From Actinomycetota bacterium (GTDB lineage: Bacteria; Actinomycetota; Acidimicrobiia; Acidimicrobiales; Microtrichaceae), in NCBI GenBank assembly GCA_016870275.1, contig VGBZ01000002.1, positions 85,578 to 149,577 of the forward strand: a DNA stretch of 64,000 bases, in the 5' to 3' direction. The position numbers and the translations under genes are program-made. The stretch's first letter is position 1. Every line of letters starts with the position of its first letter. The notes beneath the pieces are model-generated. The model ran no database searches. It was given only the letters and a program-made list of their open reading frames with translations, and had not been told where the DNA came from. Positions 1-6,627 of this stretch are shown one piece after another.

Positions 1-74
1 TGTGCTTGATCGTGGCCCACTTGGAGTGCCCGGACATGGAGTTTCTGCTCCCTGATGATGCGAAGCCGGACTAA
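1..74 (+). CDS. 3' end of an unidentified protein (partial)
   Basis: Codons read in frame from base 3 give 23 residues ending LLPDDAKPD and a TAA stop at 72-74. The frame is open from the window edge and ends 29 bases before the convergent pdxT stop, which fits a real gene tail. The peptide is too short to assign a family. Confidence 0.45.
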   Translation, partial: CLIVAHLECPDMEFLLPDDAKPD

Positions 75-103
75 CCGGCCTGAAGACAATAGCGCCGCCG
101 GCG

Positions 104-685
104 TCAGATCCCGAGGGCGAGAGCATGCAACCGGGTGTCGGTGGTCAACTCCGGGTGGAACGTGGTGAGCACGACCGACCCCTCGGCAATCGCCACGGCC
201 TCGGAACCGAGCCAACCGACGACCTCGACGGACTCCCCGAGCCGCTCGAACGCCGGCGCCCGGATGAACACACCCGGGAACGGAACCGGCGGGATCGATG
301 AAGCACCCGTGTCCACCAGGGTCACATCTGCCTCGAAGGAGTCGACCTGCCGGCCGAAGGCGTTCCGTCGGATCGCCACATCGACGCCAGTGATCTGAAT
401 CTGGTCGTCCCGGCCGTCGAGGCACTCCTGCGCCAGGAGAATCGCTCCAGCGCAGGTACCGAGAACCGGGGCCCCCGAGGCCACGAACGACCGAAGCGTT
501 TCGATCATGCCGGAACGTTCGATGCCCATCGACAAGGTGGTCGACTCGCCCCCGGGGATGATGAGGGCGTCGACGTCTGCGAGGTGTTCGGGACGACGAA
601 CCTCCACGGTCCGGGCGCCGAGTCGCTCGACCACTGACACGTGGGCGGCAAAGGCGCCCTGGAGCGCCAGGACGCCGACCTTCAC
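104..685 (-). CDS. pdxT: Pyridoxal 5'-phosphate synthase glutaminase subunit PdxT
   Basis: Class I glutaminase that releases ammonia from glutamine and channels it to PdxS in the ribose-5-phosphate-dependent vitamin B6 pathway. The 193-residue product has the normal family length. Visible motifs are ALQGAF near residue 7, GGES at 45-48 (oxyanion loop), nucleophile Cys78 in GTCAGA, and the His177/Glu179 pair in FHPEL. The GTG start gives the usual short family N-terminus (VKVGVLALQG). It is the last gene of the minus-strand operon, 30 bases after pdxS, as expected for a two-subunit enzyme. Confidence 0.96.
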   Translation of the reverse strand: MKVGVLALQGAFAAHVSVVERLGARTVEVRRPEHLADVDALIIPGGESTTLSMGIERSGMIETLRSFVASGAPVLGTCAGAILLAQECLDGRDDQIQITGVDVAIRRNAFGRQVDSFEADVTLVDTGASSIPPVPFPGVFIRAPAFERLGESVEVVGWLGSEAVAIAEGSVVLTTFHPELTTDTRLHALALGI

Positions 686-715
686 GAGGAACGGCTCGTC
701 ACGAGGCGCGGGCCC

Positions 716-1630
716 TCACCAGCCGCGATCGGCCAACTTGAGGTCGAGATCGTCCATGCCGATCCCGGTCATGGGCGCCCCGAGCCCACGACTGACCTTG
801 GCGAGAATGTGCGGGTCCTCGTAATGCGACGTGGCCTCGACGATCGCCTTGGCCCGGGGCGCCGGATCGTCGGACTTGAAGACCCCGGAGCCGACGAAGA
901 CCGCCTGCGCCCCGAGTTGCATGGCCAGCGCAGCGTCGGCCGGTGTGGCGATACCACCAGCGCAGAACAACGGGACCGGCAACTCGCCCGTCGCTGCGAT
1001 CTCCTGCACCAGCGGGAGCGGCGCCTGCAGACGCTTGGCCCACTCGAAAACCTCTGCGGAATCAGCTTGGGTGAGGGCTCGGATGTCTCCGAGGATCGAT
1101 CGGAGATGCCGGACTGCCTCCACGATGTTTCCGGTGCCCGCCTCGCCCTTGGAGCGGATCATGCACGCCCCTTCGGAGATGCGACGAAGCGCTTCGCCCA
1201 GGTTGGTCGCACCGCAGACGAACGGAACGGTGAACGCCCACTTGTCAATGTGATGTGCTTCGTCCGCCGGCGAGAGCACCTCGGACTCATCGACGTAGTC
1301 CACGCCGAGCGCCTCGAGAATCTGCGCCTCCACGAAGTGGCCGATCCGGGCCTTGGCCATGACCGGAATGGTCACGGCCTCCTGGATCCCCTGGATCATG
1401 GCCGGGTCGCTCATCCGGGCCACGCCGCCGTCGACTCGGATGTCGGCGGGGACACGTTCGAGGGCCATCACGGCGCAGGCACCCGCATCCTCGGCGATCC
1501 GGGCCTGATCGGCGTTGACGACGTCCATGATGACGCCGCCCTTGAGCATCTCGGCGAGGCCCCGCTTCACAATTTGGGAACCGGTCCGGTGGGTGGAATC
1601 AGAGGGGATCGTTGAACTCGGCTCGGTCAT
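716..1630 (-). CDS. pdxS: Pyridoxal 5'-phosphate synthase lyase subunit PdxS
   Basis: Synthase subunit that condenses ribose 5-phosphate, glyceraldehyde 3-phosphate and PdxT-delivered ammonia to PLP. The 304-residue protein shows [17 protein letters not shown] at about 35-51 (catalytic Asp36), the Schiff-base Lys93 in [10 protein letters not shown], and the [19 protein letters not shown] region with the second catalytic lysine. The N-terminus is about 10 residues longer than in Bacillus. A TAGACT -10-like hexamer (1637-1642, minus strand) ends 6 bases before the ATG, so pdxS may also have its own leaderless promoter within the operon. Confidence 0.97.
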   Translation of the reverse strand: MTEPSSTIPSDSTHRTGSQIVKRGLAEMLKGGVIMDVVNADQARIAEDAGACAVMALERVPADIRVDGGVARMSDPAMIQGIQEAVTIPVMAKARIGHFVEAQILEALGVDYVDESEVLSPADEAHHIDKWAFTVPFVCGATNLGEALRRISEGACMIRSKGEAGTGNIVEAVRHLRSILGDIRALTQADSAEVFEWAKRLQAPLPLVQEIAATGELPVPLFCAGGIATPADAALAMQLGAQAVFVGSGVFKSDDPAPRAKAIVEATSHYEDPHILAKVSRGLGAPMTGIGMDDLDLKLADRGW

Positions 1631-1647
1631 GAGGGCAGTCTACTGAT

Positions 1648-1662
1648 GCAGTTGCCAACTGC
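1648..1662. promoter_or_regulatory. 15-bp palindrome in the likely pdxS promoter
   Basis: GCAGTTG-C-CAACTGC is a perfect inverted repeat with 7-base arms. It lies directly upstream of the TAGACT -10-like element of pdxS, in the -35/spacer zone, where a repressor or activator would bind. No regulator for it is visible in this window. Confidence 0.4.
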
Positions 1663-1717
1663 CGAAGGCAGCGGGCCAGCGCTCAGCCGTCACCGATGGT
1701 TCCGGGGGTTCTGCGTT

Positions 1718-2527
1718 CTAGAGTTCCTCGAGCACCGCAGTGCGCAGCTCGATCGACTGCATCACCGTGGCAGCCACCGCCTCGGGAACATCGGCTGGGT
1801 CGACGGCGGGTGCGAGCCAGAACGCCGCCGAAGCGGGAGCCGCACCGCTGATGAGACTCCCCCGCTCTCCGACGACACGCAGCGCCCGAACCACGCCGGG
1901 TGGGTAGCGGGTGAGACGGGCGGCCTCGAGGTCGGAGCGGACCGCCCGCTGCTCCCCGAGCCCGTCGACGAGCCTGCGTGCGAACGGCGACGAACCGGCG
2001 AGGGAGGGACCAGGGAGACCCACGGCGATCGTGGTGAACTGGGCCGATCCATCCCGGACCCGGCCGAGCAGGTTCGCTGCCACGGCCTCGAGTTCGATCT
2101 GGGAGAGGTGGGACATCAAGCCGGCGGTCGCCACCAACACGGTCCGTCCATCTTGGGCCAGGACGGCGGCGTTGAGCGTGTCGAGGGGAACGTGTCGGAG
2201 TTCAGGGGACTCGACACCGGTCGACACGGCCACGCCGTCGACGATGTTGGCCCAGCGACTGGCGCCCAGCGAGCCTGCGCCCTCGGCGACCGGATCGGTC
2301 GGACCGAGCGAGGTGAGGGCCCGGTCGAGGGCGGTGCGACGGCGGACCTCGACGAACCCGATCCACAACACCGTGAGCAGGACGAACGCCAGTACTCCGG
2401 CAACGGGACCGGCCAGCGCAACGATCACGAGACCGATCAGCAACGCCGGAGCGACACCGAACAGGCGAGCCCGGAGGAGCACTGCGTTGGTCGCTCGTTC
2501 GGTGTTCTCGCCGGGCCTGTCGCTCAC
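1718..2527 (-). CDS. M48-like membrane pseudo-protease, zinc motif lost
   Basis: A 269-residue protein with two hydrophobic segments near residues 22-57 and a soluble domain that follows the HtpX/M48 pattern. The block ARWANIVDGVAVSTGV (about 89-104) matches the HtpX region preceding the active site. The segment LEAVAANLLGRVRDG (146-160) aligns with the family's LEAVLAHELGHVRNRD. The HExxH zinc signature is absent: the two His and the Glu align with Asn152, Arg156 and Leu153. A proteolytic role is therefore unlikely, and a scaffold or regulatory role is possible. It lies between pimA and pdxS in the operon, and the GTG start is the first plausible one. Function unknown. Confidence 0.8.
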   Translation of the reverse strand: MSDRPGENTERATNAVLLRARLFGVAPALLIGLVIVALAGPVAGVLAFVLLTVLWIGFVEVRRRTALDRALTSLGPTDPVAEGAGSLGASRWANIVDGVAVSTGVESPELRHVPLDTLNAAVLAQDGRTVLVATAGLMSHLSQIELEAVAANLLGRVRDGSAQFTTIAVGLPGPSLAGSSPFARRLVDGLGEQRAVRSDLEAARLTRYPPGVVRALRVVGERGSLISGAAPASAAFWLAPAVDPADVPEAVAATVMQSIELRTAVLEEL

Positions 2528-2584
2528 GAGCCTCGATGCTACCGCCGCCGAGTCCGTGGGACCTCAGCCGGAGCGGCTCCGGTA

Positions 2585-3679
2585 TCAGCGGACGAGCCGC
2601 TCGTAGCGCTCCACGTACACATCACAGAGCCGTTCCACATCGAAGCGTCGGGCCCACTGCTGACCGGATCGGCGCAACGCAGCCGCCGCTGCCGGATCCT
2701 CGAGCACGCTGGTGAGCGCAGCGGCGAGCGCACCCGGATCCTCGCTCTTGACGAGCACAGCGGTTGGATCGTCGGGCACCACGCCGTCGGGGGCGGGAGC
2801 CGTCGCCACCTTCCGGTAGCCCTCGATGTCACTCGCCACGACCGGAGTGCCAGCGGCCATCGCCTCGAGCAGGATGACCCCGAAGGACTCACCGTGCAGC
2901 GATGGCGCACAGAAGACCGTCGCTGCAGCGAGTCGGCGATCTCGCTCGGCGTCATCGATCCGACCCAACCACTCGATCCTCGGATCGGTGTGCAGCGCCA
3001 TCAACTCCTTGGTCTGCGGGCCGTGGCCCGCCACCCACACCGTGCAGTCGCCCGGGAGGTGCTCGACGGCGGCGAGGAGCACCCCGAGGCCCTTTCGCGA
3101 CTCGTGGCGGCCGAGGAAGAACACCGTCGGACGATCGGTCGGCCATGGTTCGGCCCAGGCGAACCGACTGCAGTCGATGGCGTTGTAGAGGGTGTCGAAG
3201 TCACCGCCGACGTGCCCGACGGCGAGATCCCGGGCCTCCGAGGAGACCGCCACCTTGTCATCGAGGCGCGAGGCACCCCAGGTGAGCAGGGGCCGGAGGG
3301 TCTGGTAGGCCCGGCTCTGACCGGCGGCGTGGAACGTCCCAAGGAGCGGCGCCGGCTTCAACAGCACGGTCGTGACGGTGACGCCCGGAGCGAACGGCTC
3401 GTGTACGTGGACGACGTCGAAGTCCTCGTCCCAGAGCGCTCGAATGGTGCGCAGTTGCGCCGCTGGGTCCGGCGCCAACGGTGCGACCGAGCCGTTGGTG
3501 GCGAGGGGCACGGACTTGCCGAGCGGAATCACGAATCGCTCCGGTGGTGGACCGTCGCAGGGAGCCAGGACGCGCGTCTCGATGTTCCGGGCCCGAAGCG
3601 ATCGAGCGAGGGACAGCACCTGCCCCTGCACCCCGCCCGGCATGCTCAGGCTGTACGGGCAGACCAGACCGACGCGCAT
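2585..3679 (-). CDS. pimA: Phosphatidylinositol alpha-mannosyltransferase PimA
   Basis: GT4-family, GDP-mannose-dependent enzyme that adds the first mannose to phosphatidylinositol on the inner membrane face, starting PIM synthesis. The 364-residue chain opens with MRVGLVCPYS and the GGVQ loop at 15-18, followed by FDVVHVHEPFAPG, FFLGRHESRKG and the E-x7-E signature in GESFGVILLEAMAAG. These closely follow mycobacterial PimA. It lies 9 bases downstream of patA and after pgsA, the same order as in Mycobacterium, which supports PimA over other GT4 mannosyltransferases. Confidence 0.93.
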   Translation of the reverse strand: MRVGLVCPYSLSMPGGVQGQVLSLARSLRARNIETRVLAPCDGPPPERFVIPLGKSVPLATNGSVAPLAPDPAAQLRTIRALWDEDFDVVHVHEPFAPGVTVTTVLLKPAPLLGTFHAAGQSRAYQTLRPLLTWGASRLDDKVAVSSEARDLAVGHVGGDFDTLYNAIDCSRFAWAEPWPTDRPTVFFLGRHESRKGLGVLLAAVEHLPGDCTVWVAGHGPQTKELMALHTDPRIEWLGRIDDAERDRRLAAATVFCAPSLHGESFGVILLEAMAAGTPVVASDIEGYRKVATAPAPDGVVPDDPTAVLVKSEDPGALAAALTSVLEDPAAAAALRRSGQQWARRFDVERLCDVYVERYERLVR

Positions 3680-3688
3680 CGGCGGAGG

Positions 3689-4588
3689 TTATGCGGGCGG
3701 GGCGAGTCCGAGCGCTTCGTAGTCGCTCCGCCAGTTGGGTTGCAGGAGGTGCCACTGTTCCGGAGCACAACGGATCTGCCGCTCGAGCGCACGGGCGAGG
3801 TCCTGGGTGACCCGTGTGACGTCGCTGCGGATCGATCCCTGTCGGGAGGTGTCGAGTGGAGGGTCGACCACTGCGTGGCACCGCCCCCGCTCGAAGTACA
3901 CCGCCGTTGGCAACAGCGCAGCGCCCGAGCGCAGCGCCATCAGCGCCGGACCTCCGGGGAGTCGCGTGGTCTCACCGAAGAACTCCACCTCGATCCCGGT
4001 TCCGGTGAGGTCTCGATCAGCGAGCAGACAGGTGATGCGGCCAGCGGCGAGCGACGCCGCCACCTCGGATCCAGCCGATGGTCCGAGCGGGATCACCTCC
4101 AGCCCCATGGACCGGCGCAGTGACAGGAACCACTCGAAAAGCTCGGGCGGATCAAGTGTCTCGGCCACCGCCGACACCTCCCAGCCCCGAACCGAGATCA
4201 ACCAGCGTGCGGCCCACTCCCACCCGCCGAGGTGTGGCAGCGCCAGGATCGGGCCGACGCTGGAGTCCAGAGCGTTGAGCAGGTGTTCGATCCCGGAGTG
4301 GCTGAAGCCACGCTCCACGTCGGCCACGCTCAGGTAGGGCAAACGCAACGTGTCGTGCCAGTAGCGACCGTAGGAGTCGAACACTCCGACGACGGCACGA
4401 TCGATGAGTTCCGGAGCCGCAGTCGAACCGAACACACGGCGCATGTTGCGCTCGGCGATCAGACGCTGCTCGGAGGACAACCTCGCCGTTGCCCGTGCCG
4501 CCGCAGATGCTCCACCGGCCGCCAGAGGTTCGGGCAACCAGCGAACCGCGGTGGCGGCGGCCTGCAGCAGCGGTACCGACAGCTCCAC
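3689..4588 (-). CDS. patA: Phosphatidylinositol mannoside acyltransferase PatA
   Basis: LpxL/HtrB-fold acyltransferase predicted to transfer a palmitoyl-type chain to the mannose placed by PimA. In 299 residues it shows the catalytic HX4E motif (His119, Glu124 in PHLGGWEW), then ADRDLTGTGIEVEFFG and a C-terminal PEQWHLLQPNW block shared with actinobacterial PatA proteins. A GTG start gives a typical hydrophobic N-terminus. It sits between pgsA and pimA with short gaps, so the three steps (PI-phosphate, mannosylation, acylation) are co-transcribed. Confidence 0.9.
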   Translation of the reverse strand: MELSVPLLQAAATAVRWLPEPLAAGGASAAARATARLSSEQRLIAERNMRRVFGSTAAPELIDRAVVGVFDSYGRYWHDTLRLPYLSVADVERGFSHSGIEHLLNALDSSVGPILALPHLGGWEWAARWLISVRGWEVSAVAETLDPPELFEWFLSLRRSMGLEVIPLGPSAGSEVAASLAAGRITCLLADRDLTGTGIEVEFFGETTRLPGGPALMALRSGAALLPTAVYFERGRCHAVVDPPLDTSRQGSIRSDVTRVTQDLARALERQIRCAPEQWHLLQPNWRSDYEALGLAPPA

Positions 4589-4624
4589 TGCGTTACTCGA
4601 TCGAACGAGTTGTCTCGAATCGGC

Positions 4625-5332
4625 TCAGCTGGCCCGGCCCGGACGCTGGCGACGCAGCGTTCCGTTGGTGCGCCGAGCCGCCAGCCGGTCCGATGCTGAA
4701 CGGCCCGTACGGGGGCGTCGACGGCGACGATCGCTCAGCGCCGGGCTCTCATCGGTGGCCTGACGCCAGACCTTCACGAACCGCTGACCGGCGGTCACGG
4801 TGTTCAACACGACGATCAGGCCGAGCACCGGGAGGAGGAGCACCGGGAACAACAGACCGAGGGCCAACAGGATGAATCGTTCGGCGCGTTCCACGAGGCC
4901 GCCTCTGGCGTCGTAGCCGAGCGCATCGGCCTTGGCCCGGATGTAGGACACCCACGAGGCTGTGGCGTACCCGGCAACCGGCAGCATCACGACCCAGGCT
5001 CGGCCGTCGGAGACCACGAGGTACCACGCAACCCCCCCGAACAGCAGTGCATCGGTCACCCGGTCCGTCACCGAGTCGAAGAACGCACCACGCTTCGAGT
5101 CCTGGCCCCACGCCTTGGCCACTGCGCCGTCGATGAGGTCTGGGACACCGGTGAGGACGATGAAGAGAAACCCCAATGTCAGGGCCCCAGCCCCGATCGA
5201 CACCGCCGCCGCCACTGCGAAGACGGGACCGAACGCCGTGATGACATCGGCGGTGACTCCAAGACGCTTGATGCTGGCGCCTATCGGCTTGAGTCCGGCG
5301 TCCACCTGACTGCGGAAGTTGCCGTCGAACAT
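4625..5332 (-). CDS. pgsA: Phosphatidylinositol phosphate synthase (CDP-alcohol phosphatidyltransferase)
   Basis: Integral membrane enzyme that joins CDP-diacylglycerol and inositol 3-phosphate, supplying the lipid for PIMs. The CDP-alcohol phosphotransferase signature is complete in its acids: Asp65, Asp68-Gly69, Ala72, Gly82, Asp86 and Asp90. The arginine normally following Ala72 is lysine (Lys73). About six hydrophobic segments are followed by a strongly basic 45-residue C-terminal tail. I chose the ATG at 5332 because GGAG lies 6 bases upstream. An ATG at 5344 would add four residues without a clear ribosome site. The order pgsA-patA-pimA identifies it as the PI rather than the PG enzyme. 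Confidence 0.9.
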   Translation of the reverse strand: MFDGNFRSQVDAGLKPIGASIKRLGVTADVITAFGPVFAVAAAVSIGAGALTLGFLFIVLTGVPDLIDGAVAKAWGQDSKRGAFFDSVTDRVTDALLFGGVAWYLVVSDGRAWVVMLPVAGYATASWVSYIRAKADALGYDARGGLVERAERFILLALGLLFPVLLLPVLGLIVVLNTVTAGQRFVKVWRQATDESPALSDRRRRRPRTGRSASDRLAARRTNGTLRRQRPGRAS

Positions 5333-5458
5333 GAGCGACTCCATAAATCGAGAGACGAACGCATCGCCCCGTGATGACGGTAGCGGGAACCCCGGGCCAC
5401 CAGATGGTTCTGCTCCCGATCCCGTCGTGTTCGCACACCGCCAGGCCTCGACCGGAAG

Positions 5459-5482
5459 GTGTGCTAACTGAAGTTAGCACAC
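5459..5482. promoter_or_regulatory. 24-bp near-continuous palindrome upstream of pgsA
   Basis: Two perfect 11-base arms (GTGTGCTAACT and AGTTAGCACAC) are separated by only two bases. It lies in the 232-base gap between the small membrane protein gene and pgsA. There is no T-run, and a 2-base loop is poor for an RNA hairpin, so a protein-binding operator is more likely than a terminator. The arms share TTAGCAC with CIRCE, but in the opposite order and with the wrong spacer. Confidence 0.55.
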
Positions 5483-5483
5483 T

Positions 5484-5547
5484 GTTGCCCGGAGCCCGTG
5501 TTGCCCGGAGCCCGTGTTGCCCGGAGCCCGTGTTGCCCGGAGCCCGT
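5484..5547. repeat. Four perfect 16-bp tandem repeats
   Basis: The unit GTTGCCCGGAGCCCGT occurs four times head to tail without a mismatch. The array begins one base after the palindrome at 5459-5482 and ends 17 bases from the stop codon of the upstream membrane-protein gene. It is non-coding on the operon strand. Perfect identity suggests recent slippage, making it a candidate variable-number locus. Confidence 0.9.
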
Positions 5548-5564
5548 GCCCGCAGGTCGACCGC

Positions 5565-6089
5565 TCAGGTCGACAGTCCGGCCCAGTCCTCCGGGTTCTT
5601 CTCCGTGAACCACTCGAGGACGGTTCCGCTGACCCCGTCGAGGAGAACGATTCCCCGCTGGACCGGAGGGTTCTCGCCGGAGTACAGCAGGATCCGCCAA
5701 GTCGGACGGGACAACCAGCCCCTCCAGACCTGTTGGGCCGATGCGTGACCGACGGCGAAGCCCACCTCGGCCGATGCCAGTGCCAGCGCCTCGGTCTCGT
5801 CCACCCGGAGGGTCCAGCCGGCAATCAGGCCATAGGCGCCGAAGGCCACGAGAGCGACGCCCGCCCAGAGCACACCGGCGTTGAGCAGCGCCGAACCACC
5901 TCCGGCGACGATGACGCCGGCCACGCACAACCCACCGAGGACGAGATAGATGACAGCTGGGATACGTCGGCGGTTGTTGTTGGGGAAGGTGTACGGCCCG
6001 ACGTAACCGGAGGCGTCGAGGTCCTCGGGCAGCTCGTCGGTGATGTCATCAGCGCCGGCTGCCGGTTCAGTGGGCGTTGGTTCGGCCAT
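5565..6089 (-). CDS. Conserved-context small membrane protein, unknown function
   Basis: A 174-residue protein with an acidic 40-residue N-terminus (rich in Pro, Glu, Asp), two hydrophobic segments at about 44-62 and 68-92, and a soluble C-terminal part containing WRGWLSRPTWRILLYSGE. No enzymatic motif is visible. It is embedded in the thrS-HIT-pgsA operon, starting 9 bases after the HIT gene. A link to membrane lipid synthesis is inferred only from position. Confidence 0.75.
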   Translation of the reverse strand: MAEPTPTEPAAGADDITDELPEDLDASGYVGPYTFPNNNRRRIPAVIYLVLGGLCVAGVIVAGGGSALLNAGVLWAGVALVAFGAYGLIAGWTLRVDETEALALASAEVGFAVGHASAQQVWRGWLSRPTWRILLYSGENPPVQRGIVLLDGVSGTVLEWFTEKNPEDWAGLST

Positions 6090-6098
6090 CAGAAAAAC

Positions 6099-6620
6099 CT
6101 ACCCTCGCTCGATCCAGGCCGAACGGACGCGCGCCCAGGCCTCGTCGAGCGAAACGGGGAGGACACGCGTCCCGGCAGCAACGGTCATGAAGTTCGCGTC
6201 GCCGTCCCACCTGGGCACACAGTGGACGTGGAGATGGTCAGACTGCGACCCCCCAGCGGCGTGCCCGAGGTTGAGACCGACGTTGACGGCGTCGCAGGTG
6301 AACGCCCGTTCGAGCGACCCGACGGCGTCGCGCACTGTGGCCCACAACTCGTCGTGCTCGGCGTCGGTGAGGCCGTCGAGCGCAGGTACCGCCCGGTTGG
6401 GCAGGACCATCAGGTGACCGGAGGTGTACGGGAACCGATTGAGGATCACGAAACACGTCGGCCCACGACGCACGATGTGGGTGACGGAGTCATCAACTCC
6501 GGAGTTGAGGATGCGCTCGAACAGCGAGCCGTGCCCACCCGCCCCGGCACCGTGTGGCTCAGCGAGTTGATCCCGGACGTACTCCGAACGCCAGGTCGCC
6601 CACAGGTGGTCGAGGCTCAC
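6099..6620 (-). CDS. HIT-domain nucleotide hydrolase/phosphorylase
   Basis: Histidine-triad protein of 173 residues with the active-site triad His129, His131 and His133 in SDHLHVHCVPRW. N-terminal to it is the usual HIT core (CFVILNRFPYTSGHLMVLPNR). The length and operon position (thrS-HIT-pgsA) match the mycobacterial diadenosine tetraphosphate phosphorylase encoded next to pgsA1, so an Ap4A-degrading role is likely. The GTG start lies 7 bases after the thrS stop. Confidence 0.88.
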   Translation of the reverse strand: MSLDHLWATWRSEYVRDQLAEPHGAGAGGHGSLFERILNSGVDDSVTHIVRRGPTCFVILNRFPYTSGHLMVLPNRAVPALDGLTDAEHDELWATVRDAVGSLERAFTCDAVNVGLNLGHAAGGSQSDHLHVHCVPRWDGDANFMTVAAGTRVLPVSLDEAWARVRSAWIERG

Positions 6621-6627
6621 AGCCGGC

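Noticed and set aside
600..616. Extra copy of the 16-bp operator (CTGACACGTGGG) within pdxT
   Set aside because: Only the left half-site matches; the right half is absent and it lies inside a coding region.
1646..4123. Plus-strand open frame of 825 codons
   Set aside because: It is antisense to the M48-like and pimA genes, which have clear families and normal lengths. The translation is Arg/Gly/His-rich and family-less, a typical GC-rich shadow frame.
5459..5482. CIRCE (HrcA) heat-shock operator
   Set aside because: The arms contain TTAGCAC and GTGCTAA, but in the reverse order and without the 9-base spacer of CIRCE.
5484..5547. CRISPR-like array
   Set aside because: Units are contiguous 16-base tandem copies without spacers, and no cas genes are present.
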